64,000 bases of DNA from Colletotrichum lupini (Eukaryota > Ascomycota > Sordariomycetes > Glomerellales > Glomerellaceae). The translations under genes were made by a program, and so were the position numbers. Numbering within the stretch: the first letter of the stretch is position 1; every line of letters begins with the position of its first letter. The stretch covers positions 62,001-126,000 of the forward strand of contig NC_064674.1 in assembly GCF_023278565.1 (NCBI RefSeq), written 5' to 3'. Shown in pieces: positions 1-10,794 of this stretch. The notes under the pieces are model-generated. The model made no database searches. It was not told the DNA's origin and saw only the letters and a list, made by a program, of their open reading frames with translations.

Positions 1-1189
1 GATCTATAAGCAAAAATAGTATAGGTAGCTCTACGAAAAAGCTAGATCGATATATACTAGGGACCGCTAGACGGTATTAAAACTAACACTAGTACTAGTT
101 TTAAGTTAGTAAAATTTAAAAAAAATGCGACGGCCTACGGTATATAATTAAAAGTCGTACCCGTTAAAGCGCACTATAGTATTAAAAAAGTAAAAAGGGC
201 GCACTAGTAGTTAAAAAGAGCGTTTAAAATTATTAAAAAAGAAAATCCCGATTCCGACGACGACGAATGCCTCTAGATAGTACTTAAATACTATAACGAT
301 ACTATGGGGCCTAACGGGCTTATACCGACGCTTTTAGTATTTAGAGTATATTTAAGAACGACCTTAGCCTCGCTACCGTTACTAGATATAAGCTAGCGAG
401 CTTAAGTAGTTAAAAAAGTAATATAGGCACTGCGCGAGGTAAGCGCAAAAAAGTAAGTTAATAAAATAATTACTGCGCGTAATAGGCCCGATATAGGGGT
501 TAATTTAGATATGCCCCTAAATTCGGATATACGAGTATAGCGCGAAATTACTTAATAATAGGCTAGGCTATATAAATTAATTTCCGTTAACGAGCGTTCT
601 TACGTAGTTATAAAAGATCGCGACTAGCTACTCGAAGTATTAATTACGGTAGTTAGACTATATTATATAGATCCTATCGAGGTAATTTCTAACTTATAAG
701 AAGAAGAAGAGCTAGGGGAAGCTATATAGCCCGCGGTAAAGGTATAAGAAATTATCTTTAACAAAATCGTCGTAGTAATACTAATAAACGACGAGGAAGA
801 GGAAATTGCTAAAAGGGTACTAATACTACTAGCGAGACGTCGCGAGAGACTACGACAGTAAGTACTAACGCGGCAATTTATTACTAATAACGAGGTAATT
901 AATACTTTTTATATAGTAAAAGAGAAAGCCGATTTCGAGCTAGTAGTTAAACTACGTAAAGAAGGCGTAATTATAACTATTAGAAAGCTATATAAGGGAT
1001 TAGATCTTATTAAAGTAGATACTTTATGCGATCGAGGGGTCTATTAATTTATCCTTTACGATCTAGAAAAGTATATAAACCTCCGTATATTTAAATTGCG
1101 AATAGTTCGTAAAATTAAAAGAAAAGGAACACCCTAACCGTACGAGAAGTCTAGATACGTAATTTAGGGGTACGGCGACGTCGAAAAGG

Positions 1190-1735
1190 CGACGCTACTT
1201 ATATAATCGCCTACTATATAGCGCTATAGCTAACGATTAATAATAGTACTAATAGTATCGCTACGGAAGAAGGGATACGAGATTTAGAGCCGTAATATTA
1301 CCTAAGTATATACCTAATCGGCCACAGGGCTTATAAAGAAAATCCTAGCCTATTTACTAAAGGAAATGGCTAGTAAGTACCTAGAAAGTACGATTATTAA
1401 AGTGCTTAAGCTACTATATAGGCTCGCAAAATCGGGTACTTATTAGTAGGCTACTTACTACGATTTTTATATTAATTAACTATTAATAATTACCTCTACG
1501 TACGACCCGTGCTTACTAGTTACGGAGTACGAAGGCGACTAATTTAGGATTATCGGAATATAGACCGACGATACATTAGGCCTATTTAATATTAACTTTA
1601 TAAAAAAAGAGGATAAGGAGCTTTAAAAAGCGGGCTTCGTAGCGAAGCTAAAAAAGGTCTTTATAATAAATACCCCCCTAGTATTTAATAGCGAGATTTT
1701 TATAATCGAAAGGGAAACCGTCGTTTTTTAATAAA
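1190..1735 (+). pseudogene. copia reverse transcriptase domain (RIP-broken)
   Basis: Ignoring RIP stops, the plus frame gives recognisable copia RT blocks in order: an APT-x-QRYSQRL-like start (about 1215-1245), an AYLPKEM block (about 1345-1370), a VLKPLYGLAE(S/A)GT(Y/H)WW block (about 1398-1450), STYDPCLL (about 1494-1520) and the catalytic QTDDTLG motif (about 1560-1585). Trp and Gln codons have become TAG/TAA, as expected from RIP on either strand. In the intact family this enzyme copies element RNA into cDNA; here it is dead. Confidence 0.85.
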
Positions 1736-1984
1736 AGGGGTAGGGTAAGAAGATTAACCTCGTCGACCCGAACGTAACTAATATTAAGAAGTAGTATAAA
1801 GCTAAGCTTACGTAAGGGGTATATATTATAAGTATTTATTAACTTAAAATAACTTTTAACTATACTAAGGTAGCGTAAGCTATAGATCTAACTAAACGAG
1901 ATATCGAGGTACTTAATAAGCGGCTTAAGTAGTAGTAAACAAATCTCGATCGAGGTCTCGTTTACTACCCGATCGACCTTATAA

Positions 1985-2520
1985 CTAGTAAGCTCTACGT
2001 CTTCGTCGATAGGTTATTTATAAATAATAACGACCTTACTTCGTAATTAGGGTATATTATTATCCTAGCTAACGAGAGTATAGGCAAGAGCGAATTTACT
2101 ATATACGGTAATATAATCTACTACTCGTTAACTAAAAATAAGCGGGTAACGAGGAGTATACTAGCGTTAGAGGTCTACGGTATAGTTAATAGCGTTAACC
2201 TCTCTTATATAATTTTAACGACGCTAAAGAAGATTACCGATCGAATTAGCCTTCTACTTATTTTAATAATTATCTATACTAATTCCTACTCGCTATATAA
2301 ATACCTTATTAAATTAGGAACGACGAAGGAAAAGAGGTTTATAATCGATATTATAGCCCTTAGGTAATCGTACGAAAGGCGCGAGATACTCGAGATCTAT
2401 TAGATTAATAGTAAAGATAATTTCGCAGACGCTTTTATAAAAGTAGTACTAAATAAGGGATTAGAGCAATTTATAAGTAGCGGAAAAGTTATTATACGAA
2501 TAGAGGGATAGGTTATACGA
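1985..2520 (+). pseudogene. copia RNase H domain (RIP-broken)
   Basis: Downstream of the RT, the plus frame reads as the fungal copia RNase H region: a KSEFTIYGN stretch (about 2088-2115), a KRVTRS(V/I)LALEVYG block (about 2138-2175), a YTNSYSLYKYLIKLGTTKEKR block (about 2275-2335) and an INxKDNxADAF block (about 2405-2435). This is the usual terminal pol domain before the 3' LTR. Stops and missense changes are TpA-type. Most of the same order can be read on the minus strand of the element at 22.5-29.4 kb. Confidence 0.85.
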
Positions 2521-2627
2521 AAAGAATAGAGAAAAGGGGGAAAAGGAGACGACTTAGTAAACGGGCCCGAGGTCGAATTATACCTCTAACCGTAGCGGTT
2601 AGATCGATAAAAAAAAGAGAAAGTTAG

Positions 2628-2829
2628 TATCGGATTAGAAGTCTAATTCGACCGCGGTATATAACCGACTACGTAGGGGCTAATTAGGGGCCCTATTTAC
2701 GATTATCGTAGCTAGCCTAACCTACGGTTAGAACCTCCTTTTTATACCTACGCAAATATTCATATAGTTCAATTAATTTTTTCGTTAAATACGGTTCGAA
2801 CTAACTACCCTATAATAGGGATACCAACA
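2628..2829 (+). repeat. 3' LTR of the copia element
   Basis: About 202 bp, starting TATCGG (first G probably lost to RIP) and ending ATACCAACA. It is the reverse complement of the LTRs at 22548-22749 and 29203-29397, sharing blocks such as GACCGCGGTATAT, AGGGGCCC and AACCTACGGTTAGAACC. The start was set by where the right-hand LTR of the second element stops matching. Confidence 0.8.
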
Positions 2830-3590
2830 GTTACTTATATTTAGTATCGAGCTCCTATTATTTCTAAATACTCTCGAGCGTATAGATCCTCTTTATAAGT
2901 ACGGTATAGGGATAGATTTATTTACATAAAGTAAGTAATATAACTAGCTTTATAAAAAGAAACCTAGCTTAGTTCTATAAGTTACTCGTACTCAAGAAAG
3001 TCGAAAGGTTTATATTAGGAATTATATTTAGAAGCTACTAATAGAGGATTTCTTAGTTTTTTTAATCGTTTTTAAACGCTTTATAACGGGCTTAGTAAGC
3101 TCGTAATTCTTCTTTATTATAGGTTACGACTAATTATCTAAATTCTAAGAGCGAAGTAAGTACTATAGAGGGGTCGAGGAATATATCGGAATTTAGAGCG
3201 TTTAGGTCGACGTATTTCTAAACCCCGACGCCTTTACTTATAGCACAAAGTATATTAAACTATTTAATTTAATTATTATAGCTAGTTAGTTTAGCTTAGG
3301 CTAAAGTAGGTATAAGTAAGTTAGTTATCTTAAAAAGATCGTAAGAATTATATTAATAAGTACGTTATCGTAGTATAGGGTCTTAACTAAGAGCTAGGCT
3401 TATAACTATTACGAGTTATAGTACGTAGTAATAAGTATATAGAGTATAATAAAAGTGGCTTAATTATTAAAATAGAAATAGACAAAAGGAAAAGGTCTAT
3501 ATACACGATATCTGAGATAGACACGTGATTCAGCACGTGACGGGCACTTTGTGAGGTGCGATTACTATCCCTGTTACGTGACATTACCTT
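2830..3590. other. RIP-like AT-rich DNA, no gene seen
   Basis: Sequence after the LTR stays TpA-rich and CpA-poor up to about 3480, then turns abruptly into ordinary composition. I recognise no gene. It may be another degraded repeat or unique DNA into which RIP spread from the adjacent element. Confidence 0.6.
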
Positions 3591-3864
3591 ACGCATCACA
3601 AATCATAGCAATCACTCACAGGCATCATATCTGTCCAGGATGCTCCTTTCCATGATAACTCACGCTGTTGTGGGCCATTATCTTTGACACTGTGCTGGTT
3701 GCACCTGGTCATCTAAGGTGCTTTGTAAGAAGTCTATGTTCCTACTCCAGTTCTAGCACATGCTGCTGCTCTGTGGCGCTGTTTGAGCTCGCCAACTTCT
3801 TGCACAAGCGGCAGTCGTGGCGGTCGTGGCAGTCGTAGCTACCTTTATCTAAGGTACCTGAAGG

Positions 3865-3979
3865 TATTGGAATATTGACGGCAGAAAAGAGGCTTCTGGG
3901 AAGGTGCTCGGTCTGGGTCGCTTCAAACAGCCCTTCCACCTACCCACCTACTTCCACTTTTCATCCAGTCATGTCAACA
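3865..3979 (+). repeat. truncated solo LTR-like repeat (family A)
   Basis: Starts with TTGGAATATTGACGGCAG, the left end shared with copies at 5291, 10603 and 52972 (reverse). It keeps a CAAACAGCCCTTCCACCTA block and ends near TCAACA; the middle and right parts are deleted or diverged. Confidence 0.5.
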
Positions 3980-4227
3980 AAGCCTCCTTCCATATCTCTT
4001 TTACTACGCACTCCAATCAATTCCAGATGATTGAGCTTCTCACCGGCCGAAGGGCCTTCCCCTGCTTACGTATATCTTATACCATCAATCGTCAGTGTTG
4101 AGATCACACAACTTCGCATGGCCAGGGTACTCATCAGAAGAGCAAGGTGCGTCAACATTTTAGATGGAGAGACCCAATGGCAGGATCACGACTGGCTCTG
4201 TGCCTTCGAAATCGGAAGAATCCTGCT

Positions 4228-4435
4228 CGACGATCCCCCAGCTTTGCCCACCATGGCACCGAGACTGCCCGCCCCCTTCGATGCTCGGATGACGGCCCAG
4301 GGGCAACTCATGAAGGCGCTATTGATACCAAGAGCAGGCCATGTATCGACGATCCCCCGTTTTGTCCACGGAGGTCGCTCGCCCCCTTCGACTCTCGGAC
4401 GACGCGAAAGCCAGAGGCAAGCTACGAGAGGAAAT
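4228..4435. repeat. imperfect tandem duplication, about 85-bp copies
   Basis: The string CGACGATCCCCC followed by GCCCCCTTCGA occurs twice (about 4228-4316 and 4348-4435) with the same internal order (CGACGATCCCCC, CCAC, GCCCCCTTCGA, CTCGGA, GACG). The duplication inflates overlapping reading frames here. No gene is recognised around it. Confidence 0.6.
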
Positions 4436-5290
4436 TTTACCATGCGAGATTTTCTCTCAGCCAGAAACCCGCCAAGGAAGAGTCACGTCGTCAAACCCTC
4501 CTTCATCGTCCATCACACCCCATTTTCACTAACAACTCGTAGCAGAAGTATCACTTTCACAAGACTCCAGCACGCAACGCTGGCAGCAGTCGGAGAGCTT
4601 CCTGATATGCCAAATGACGTCCTTCCACCAGAAAACCACCGACAAGTCCTCCTCCTCCAGCATTTCCCATACCCTTTCCTCCGTCAAACCAAGACTTCGA
4701 CGGAGAACTGTCACGTGAACAACCTCCTTTTTTACCAAAGTAATCTCCCAACACCAAGTCTCCTCCATTAGCCACTCCGACGGCAAGCCTCCTCCAGTCA
4801 CCTCGACGATAAGGACAAGAGCCCTGCCATCTACTCGTGTGGTTGAAGTCGGAACATGATACAGGCGGCGAACGTATACGCCTCTCAGGCTTCGGCTCAG
4901 GGGACATACGAGTGATTGCAGACGAGAAGTGGGCTACTCGACCAAGATCAGGGAAAACGACAATGCGAAGGAGGTCGTAAGATGTGTCAGCATTTGGAGG
5001 GAGGGGTCAAAGTTCATGTATATCTTCATGTCGCAAACAACCAGCTGTCGGCGCTGTTCAGGCACAGGGGTATCCCGATCAACATGCTCACAGAAGCAAT
5101 CATTGTGTCGTTTAGGATCTCTCATTCATAATCGTATGCGACAACACTTTCTGGTTCATTCCTCTGCCTCCTTCTGTACCGTGCACCATTTGCATGCCTT
5201 GCCTAGAGCTGCGGCGGAGCTTCTCGCCTTCACTTCCTAGTTATACAATGCCTGTCAAGTCTCGTGAACCTCACCCCACGGTACTGTGGT
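4436..5290. other. no recognisable gene
   Basis: Several overlapping frames are open on both strands (for example 4031-4771 plus and 4557-4907 minus), but none has a domain, a consistent codon bias or a plausible composition. Nothing else is identified. Confidence 0.5.
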
Positions 5291-5493
5291 TGTTGGAGTT
5301 TGACGGCAGAAAAAGGAATTCATAAAGTGGCCCGGCCGGTGCAAACGGCTCTTCCATCCCTCTACTTATGCCCAATGGAAGAATTGTGGCTCTGCCCACC
5401 AATGCCTTTCTTCCATACCATGTGCGCAGTCGAAATCGACTGTTGTACTTCGTACTGGCCGAAAGACTTGCCCTGCTGACGTGTATAGCAACA
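5291..5493 (+). repeat. solo LTR-like repeat (family A), best copy
   Basis: 203 bp, TGTTGGAG... to ...GTATAGCAACA, i.e. TG...CA ends with a short inverted terminal match (TGTTG/CAACA). The flanking pentamers GTGGT (5286-5290) and GTAGT (5494-5498) differ at one position and look like a decayed target-site duplication. Shared internal blocks with the other copies are TTGACGGCAGAAAA, GCAAACGGC, TGGCTCTGCCCACCAA, TTCTTCCATACC and CCCTGCTGAC. The shape fits a solo LTR of a copia-like element of another family; no internal region is present. Confidence 0.65.
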
Positions 5494-5563
5494 GTAGTCG
5501 TCCTCATAGCCTCGGGATTACTCCGTACTTGAATAACAGTTCGAGAATCGCCTCCATGGCCTG

Positions 5564-5945
5564 TTACGTATGCCTTGTACAATTGTGTTCCATGTCATCC
5601 ATGGGGTGCGGCAACAAAGTTACCAACGTCTTGACGATGCGACACACAGACGCGCAAACCATGAGTGATGGGGCGGTTGGTGCTCCTCGTGACTCAGCTG
5701 GCGACGGCCATTGCCCTTGTCGACATATGGGAGGAGAATTAAGTCGGAGATGGACGTCACGACGCACGAATCCGTCTCGACCTAGGTCTAAGAATAGGTC
5801 AAAGATCAAAGTGGGCATTTCCAGGGCGAGGCCGACGCATTTTGACGTTGTACGGGAACTTGGGGGCATGTAGTTCCGGGTGTCGCCTAAGGAGATTCCC
5901 GCATGGTACCTGGCCTTGGTGCACATCATCAAGTCGACCATGAAG
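5564..5945 (-). pseudogene. broken coding piece, unknown product
   Basis: From about 5941 down to 5750 the minus strand has G/C-ending codons and reads MVDLMMCTKARYHAGIS, then a stretch rich in Leu, Thr and Phe (LALEMPTLIFDLFLDL). Frame quality is lost below about 5740. No family is recognised. It sits in tandem with the next piece (6006-6362) on the same strand and could be the downstream part of one gene. Sequence-only support: codon bias and composition. Confidence 0.4.
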
Positions 5946-6005
5946 ACGGAGAAGATGGCGGTGTGAGGACCCCGAGGAGGATGATAACAACCTGATGCAA
6001 AGTCC

Positions 6006-6362
6006 CTAGGGAGATGGCATAAAGATGCTCGTTCTCGTATTCTGACATCGTTTCGTAGAGAATATAGCTTTGGGACGCGACGTATGACTCACTGTCCAAA
6101 ACCCGCACATCGAAGCATCCGGCATCAATATCACGGGGTACGGTCCCCCGTAGGACTTCTCGGAGTATTTTCCAAACGTGAAGTTGAGGTACGTTTGGTA
6201 GGCGTCGATGGCCGTAGTATCAATCTTGACGCCGTACGGGCAGTGTTGCGTGCAGTTTGCGCTGTCGTGGTGATGCTGGACCCGTAGCCGCCATAAAATG
6301 AGGCCCCTGGGCTCGAGGTTGAACTTGACCTGGGCGGACGCGATCCTGGGGCGCGTAGCCAT
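6006..6362 (-). pseudogene. broken coding piece, unknown product
   Basis: The minus frame between about 6260 and 6080 has good codon bias and a natural composition (CPYGVKIDTT, then AIDAYQTYLNFTFGKYSEK, then PYPVILMPDASMCGFW). It contains two Cys near the start and an NFT sequon. Flanking parts of the same frame look random. It is on the strand of the DNA polymerase and RPB2 relics. I do not recognise the family and assign no function. Confidence 0.4.
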
Positions 6363-6753
6363 CCACCAAAATGTACCTGCCCCTGCCCATAGGTACTTGC
6401 CAGCCTCTGTGGTTACGCTCCTATGACCGTGTCCCCGTCATCGTTCTCCTCCTCCTCTCGTCAGTCACAGTCGTTTACAAATCAGGGGCGTGGCGACATT
6501 GCGTACTCAGCGTGCAAGTCTTATCAACAAGCCCTCCATATCATCTGTCTTCATCTCCCAGTCAAAGGTCATGTCGTCTACGAAGATGATTCCGAGCGCC
6601 GTCTACTGTCCGCGAAGAAGTCGGCCTTTTGCCTCACGTCGGCTGTCGGGGTCCTGCGTCGAGGTCTCGTTCCACCTGATGTCTGGCACGTGACCATGAG
6701 GCTGGCTCACGCGGCTGCGGGTAGAATCGGAAGTCGCGAGTGTTTAGACAGAA

Positions 6754-6796
6754 TTTCCGACATCTCATATTTCGATTCCTACAATGACAAGGTAAA
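6754..6796 (+). pseudogene. possible second kinesin fragment
   Basis: A 12-codon stretch reads DISYFDSYNDKV, matching the kinesin motor motif (L/I)SYYEIYNDKVFDL seen intact at about 7967-8020. The match ends immediately downstream. On its own this could be chance. Its position 1.2 kb upstream of the clear kinesin piece, together with the triplicated SEY1 piece elsewhere in the block, makes a partial duplicate plausible. Confidence 0.3.
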
Positions 6797-7954
6797 AAGA
6801 GGAGAGGCCCATTGTCGATCATGAACTTGGAATGTTTCTAAAGGTTGACAGGGCGCGCACAGTGGTCTTTGTCATAACGCGATGGCCTCACGCATCGTGG
6901 AGCCGTTTGTGGAAGTGGACCTGACCCAAAGGCATTGGAAGTGAGCAGTGCCCCAGCTGCCCGATCCACCAACAGTGGTGACGCTAATTGGTTGGCAGGT
7001 TCGCGGGAGCAGGAAGAGGTGGTCTGGGTGGCTGCCGCCACACACAGCCACATTCCAAAATCTCCCATTTTTTTGGGTGTTTTTTGCAAAATCTCCCAAT
7101 CTCCAGCACGGGGCAGGAGGTTCATCCGGTGTCCACCTGGCGCGCCTGCCCCCACAAAACAGTAGGTACGTACAGAGCCATAGCAATGGCTGGAGGAACC
7201 CACTTTGCTCCTGCAGGGCAGAGCAGGATGGTTCCCAATGCGACATAGCGGGAAAGGAAAGTGAGAAATGGTCGGGTACCTACTTTACTGTTCATGGGAA
7301 GGGACTTCTTCACCGGCAACCGCGAAAGCACGTGATTGCGCGCTGTTCCTCTCTCCACGGAGTATTTGGTCCGGAATTGTCTGCAGCACGTTCCTCTTCC
7401 ACCGCCTCGCCAAAGCGCGTCTCTGAGACTAACACGCGCGGTGCAGACCGCCACGGTCAACTCCACGGGGCTGTTGACAATGGCTCTTTCAAACCTCATT
7501 GTGTAGCCCCGCTTTCTTCATCATCTCTACGGTCAACGCCATCAATGCCTCGACCGACTCGCACTTGCATAGTAGCAGCCCCGGCGTCTCGTTCAGCACG
7601 ATCCTCCGTGGTTATGCTCCGCCTCCCAGCTTCACTGCATGCTCCAGACGCGACCTATTCACCATTCACGTTATGAAAGCTTGATGTATTCAGGTGAGCC
7701 GCAGGTGCCAGGACCCGCAGATGTCAGCTACTTCGTGTGTTCAAGATGTGGACCGCGTCATCACACGGATTGTTGCAAGTACCCATGTGCTCCATCGGTC
7801 TAGCTGGACTAGACTGACGAGAGACACAGCACACAAATGTCCGCAACAAAGCACAGACGAGCGCCATCATCAAAACCTTTGACTAATGACTACCACACGG
7901 ACAACATCTAGTTGAACCACTTCGCCAAGTGTGAATATGATCGAGTTCTGCCCC

Positions 7955-8260
7955 GCGAATGGGGTCCGACTTGTCTTATCATACTATGAGATCTACAACG
8001 ACAAGGTCTTTGACCTATTCGAACTCCCCGAGACATCAGCCCTCGGGCCTGCCCCTCCGCGGAAAAGATGGCAAGACGATTGTAGTGGGTCTGTCCGAAC
8101 GCGCCTGCAAGGGTCATCTAGGTATATCAAGGAGAGCCCTATCAAGAAGGCGACCGTCGGGGACTACAGAACCAAGCTCAAGCTCAACGTATCTAGGTCC
8201 ATGAACCGCCGTTTTCAAAGAGAACTCGCAAGATATCTCTCGAGAGAAGTATCAAGAGAG
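7955..8260 (+). pseudogene. kinesin motor domain fragment (KIF22-like)
   Basis: One frame reads LSYYEIYNDKVFDLFE, the conserved kinesin motor beta-strand/helix motif. After a frame change near 8030 a second frame continues with GLPLRGKDGKTIVVGLSE, which corresponds to the LRED-KG-VVGLTE block that follows in kinesins. A later frame has TKLKLNVSRS, a corrupted form of the TKLN-SSRSH switch I region. The order is correct and the spacing near normal, so this is a real but frameshifted fragment of a microtubule motor gene. P-loop and switch II are not visible. It most resembles a fungal nuclear gene rather than a virus gene. Confidence 0.75.
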
Positions 8261-8444
8261 CTGCGAGGACGTCAAGACCAAGCCGAGCGTCAGAGGCCAC
8301 GACCCCAGCTTGACTGTCATCTTAGAGGAGATCCCCTCCGGTGCGCTGATCTGGGGGACGATTGAGGATCTGTACGACTGGTTTCGGATAGGACGGCTCG
8401 GGCAACACGGCTGTACGGAACAACGACGAGAAGGCCTTCCACAA

Positions 8445-8995
8445 TCAAGAGTTGGACAGGACAGCGACGTCTGCAGCTACAACGAGAATGACGTCTCCGT
8501 CAACGACAAGAGCAGCTGCGACCATTGTGAGAGCCTCTCCAAGGCCAAGACTAAGCACAACTCGAACATGGACCTTCATGCCGTCGACCTTGTGCATGAA
8601 GATGCCCCTGAACGACTGGAGGCTCGTCACGTCGCCGACGTCGTGGTCCGTGTGACTGACCTAGGAACGTTGCCGTGTCCGTGAGTTCTACCTTGCACCA
8701 GAACAAGGGCGGGTCGGGGTCTGCATGCACCCCCTTATTGATCGTAACCTCCACTGACACGATGGTACAGCCGCATCTTTCCGAGACACGTTGGACATGC
8801 GTCGGTTCTTCAAGACGTCGCCGACGAACGTGTACTCGTGCGAGACGGCCGCGATCAATCCAGGTATGAATTCGCAGGTCGCAGCCTCGTTCCTGACGAT
8901 GTTCTCGCTTTTGACCACGTTCTCGCTGATGCCTCTCGTCCTGACCTTGACGCTCTTCCAGGAGCACTCTCTCCGCGAAGCGCCTCGACATCACC
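8445..8995 (-). pseudogene. broken coding piece, unknown product
   Basis: Three consecutive minus-strand segments have strong G/C third-position bias but lie in different frames: about 8935-8800 (NIVRNEAATCEFIPGL, then SHEYTFVGDVLKNRRM), about 8765-8675 (SVEVTINKGVHADPDPPLFW) and about 8640-8450 (SLQSFRGIFMHKVDGMKVHV, then a hydrophobic Val/Ala/Leu stretch). They appear to be one gene with at least two frameshifts. No family is recognised. It is convergent with the plus-strand kinesin fragment and shares the strand of the polymerase genes. Confidence 0.45.
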
Positions 8996-9299
8996 TCCCC
9001 GAACTACCACTCACTTCATGCTATCCCAGGCGTTCCTCAACATCTCTCCTTTGCGGCTGTGTGGCTGCGTGGCCTGCTTCCCGGACACGAACCTGTCCGC
9101 ATAAGGTGACTCTTCTTCTTGAACAGCTACCTCCTGATCGAGCTGATGATGATGGGCCAGATCACCGACTAGCTCAATACTTTGGTTGCGTAGATGATGT
9201 TGAACGAGAAACTGGCCTGCCTTGACACCCTGTCGATGGACGAAAAGGTGATTGTCAAGCAGGGGGGGCACGTCACCTTGCGAATTACCACTTTGTCGA

Positions 9300-10060
9300 G
9301 GTTCGCTAATGATCTTTAGGATGTTGCGGGATAACTTTGACGACGGGTCAAAGCTAAAGAACAAGCAGAACCTGGCGCACGAGGGCTACGTCTGCATCAG
9401 CAAGAACCAGACATTGGGGGGTGAAGTTGCCCACACTGGACATGGTCTCCAAGTCTGGGTTGTTAAGGACCATCGACCCGGTGATCCAGGTTTCGTACGC
9501 AAAGGCCGGTAAGTCGACAATGAAGGGCGTTGTTATCAAGCTGACCATGTCGAAGCACGAGTTCGGGAACAGCGTCACCTTGTGCAACCCTGTCCCAAGG
9601 CTCGTCAATCACAGACCCAATACCCCGGAGATGATCAGGCGCTACATCCTGGCTGCGGTCAGCAACAAGAACGTATCCACTATCCTATACAACGTCGTGA
9701 GCACATCGGTCGAGATGAGGAAGATAAGCAGCAACTGCGCAAAGAGCCAGGGGGCCTCGGGCAGGAAGGTCATCCATTGTCTGTGTGGGAACCCTAAAGT
9801 TCCAGGAGCTCAAGAACCTGGATCCGAGGAACCGCTCGTACATGGTCGTCGACTTGAATGTCAACACCTCAAGGCTGCTTGCACAGAAGACGAGGCTCAG
9901 AATCTTGAACTGCGACGCGGAAACCAGTCTATTGAAGCAGGTCAAGGCCTTCATGAGGTCGTTCGGCAACATCATGATCTTTAACGGCACGTTCCAAGAC
10001 TTCTTGGTGTCAGAAGGCGTGATAGAGTGCCTCATCTCGGGAAGGTTGCGCGTTGCCTTT
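9300..10060 (+). pseudogene. broken coding piece, unknown product
   Basis: Plus-strand frames about 9325-9420, 9421-9770 and 9790-10050 follow one another with frameshifts, and all have well-biased codons (many AAG, ATC, GTC, TTC, AAC). The readable protein is lysine- and asparagine-rich, includes blocks such as KSGLLRTIDPVIQVSY and NPVPRLVNHRPNTPEMIRRY, and ends LVSEGVIECLISG. No motif known to me is present. The piece runs tail-to-tail into the RPB2-like relic, overlapping at most by a few tens of bases near 10040. Confidence 0.45.
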
Positions 10061-10602
10061 TCAACATGTTGTACTGCTGACAGGAGATCAATACCCTGCT
10101 GTCGAAGAACGTTCCCCCGTCTACGTAGCTGACCTTTCCCACAACGACATCGAGGACGGGATGCTGGGCACGAAGCCGGTGACTTACTGGCTTTTACCTC
10201 AAGGTTATCCCCCTCGCTATACCGCGGTCGCACTCCATTCCTCACGTCGCCGTAGCCGCTCGGCAATCTTGATCTTCTTTCTTTCAGGACACATACGCGG
10301 ACGGTAACTCAGCGTTATAGTCGGGTTTGTCTTCGTGCGTCAGCGTGGTCCGGGCATCCTCGTTCCTGTCCCCCATCCTGAAGTTGATGGCCCCATTGAA
10401 TGGGTTTAGGTTCGCGTTCACCCCCTTAATCTGTTCCACAGTCTCCCGCATTAACTTATTGGTAAAGACGAAGATATTCGGCCGAAATTCGTCCCTCATG
10501 ACGGGTCCTCAAGGTGCGGCATCTCTGACGTCAGAAGCGTTGAGCCAACCGTGAACGTAAGCTCATACCAGTTCGCCAACTTGTCCCTAATCTCGAGTTT
10601 CC

Positions 10603-10753
10603 TGTTGGAATTGACGGCAGAAGCAAACGGCCCTTTCCTTCACTTCCATAAACCTAACGAAGGATTCTTGGGCTCTGCCCACCAACCTTCTCCTTCCACG
10701 TCCCCGTCACGAAGTTCAACACCACAATTACCCTGCTGACTTGGAAACCAACA
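10603..10753 (+). repeat. solo LTR-like repeat (family A) inside the RPB2-like relic
   Basis: Starts TGTTGGAATTGACGGCAG and ends CCTGCTGACTTGGAAACCAACA. Compared with 5291-5493 it is 151 bp because of an internal deletion. It lies between two RPB2-like motifs, so it inserted into that gene and contributed to its loss, or landed after decay. Flanking pentamers do not match. Confidence 0.6.
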
Positions 10754-10763
10754 GTTCTTCTTC

Positions 10764-10768
<5 letters not shown>

Positions 10769-10793
<25 letters not shown>
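10769..10793. repeat. (AC)n microsatellite
   Basis: About 12 uninterrupted AC units directly beside the solo LTR-like repeat, within the RPB2-like relic. Confidence 0.9.

Positions 10794-10794
<1 letters not shown>

Larger units (their letters stand above)
1..2829 (+). mobile_element. Ty1/copia retrotransposon, 3' part, RIP-destroyed
   Basis: The sequence is AT-rich and nearly free of CpA and TpG while CpG survives, which is the pattern left by CpA-directed RIP. Reading through the many TAG/TAA stops on the plus strand shows a copia-type reverse transcriptase followed by RNase H, a purine-rich stretch near 2610-2624, and a terminal LTR. The 5' half lies outside the window. The same family occurs in opposite orientation at 22548-29397. 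No coding capacity remains. The family assignment rests on the pol domain order and on readable protein patterns; the exact lineage was not determined. Confidence 0.85.

Noticed and set aside
3387..3599. 70-codon open frame on minus
   Set aside because: It spans the border of RIP-like AT-rich DNA; Ile/Leu/Tyr richness follows from base composition.
4031..4771. 246-codon open frame on plus, with competing frames on both strands
   Set aside because: It crosses an imperfect tandem duplication; composition is Pro/Arg/Thr/Ser-rich and random-looking; no domain; equally long frames overlap on minus.
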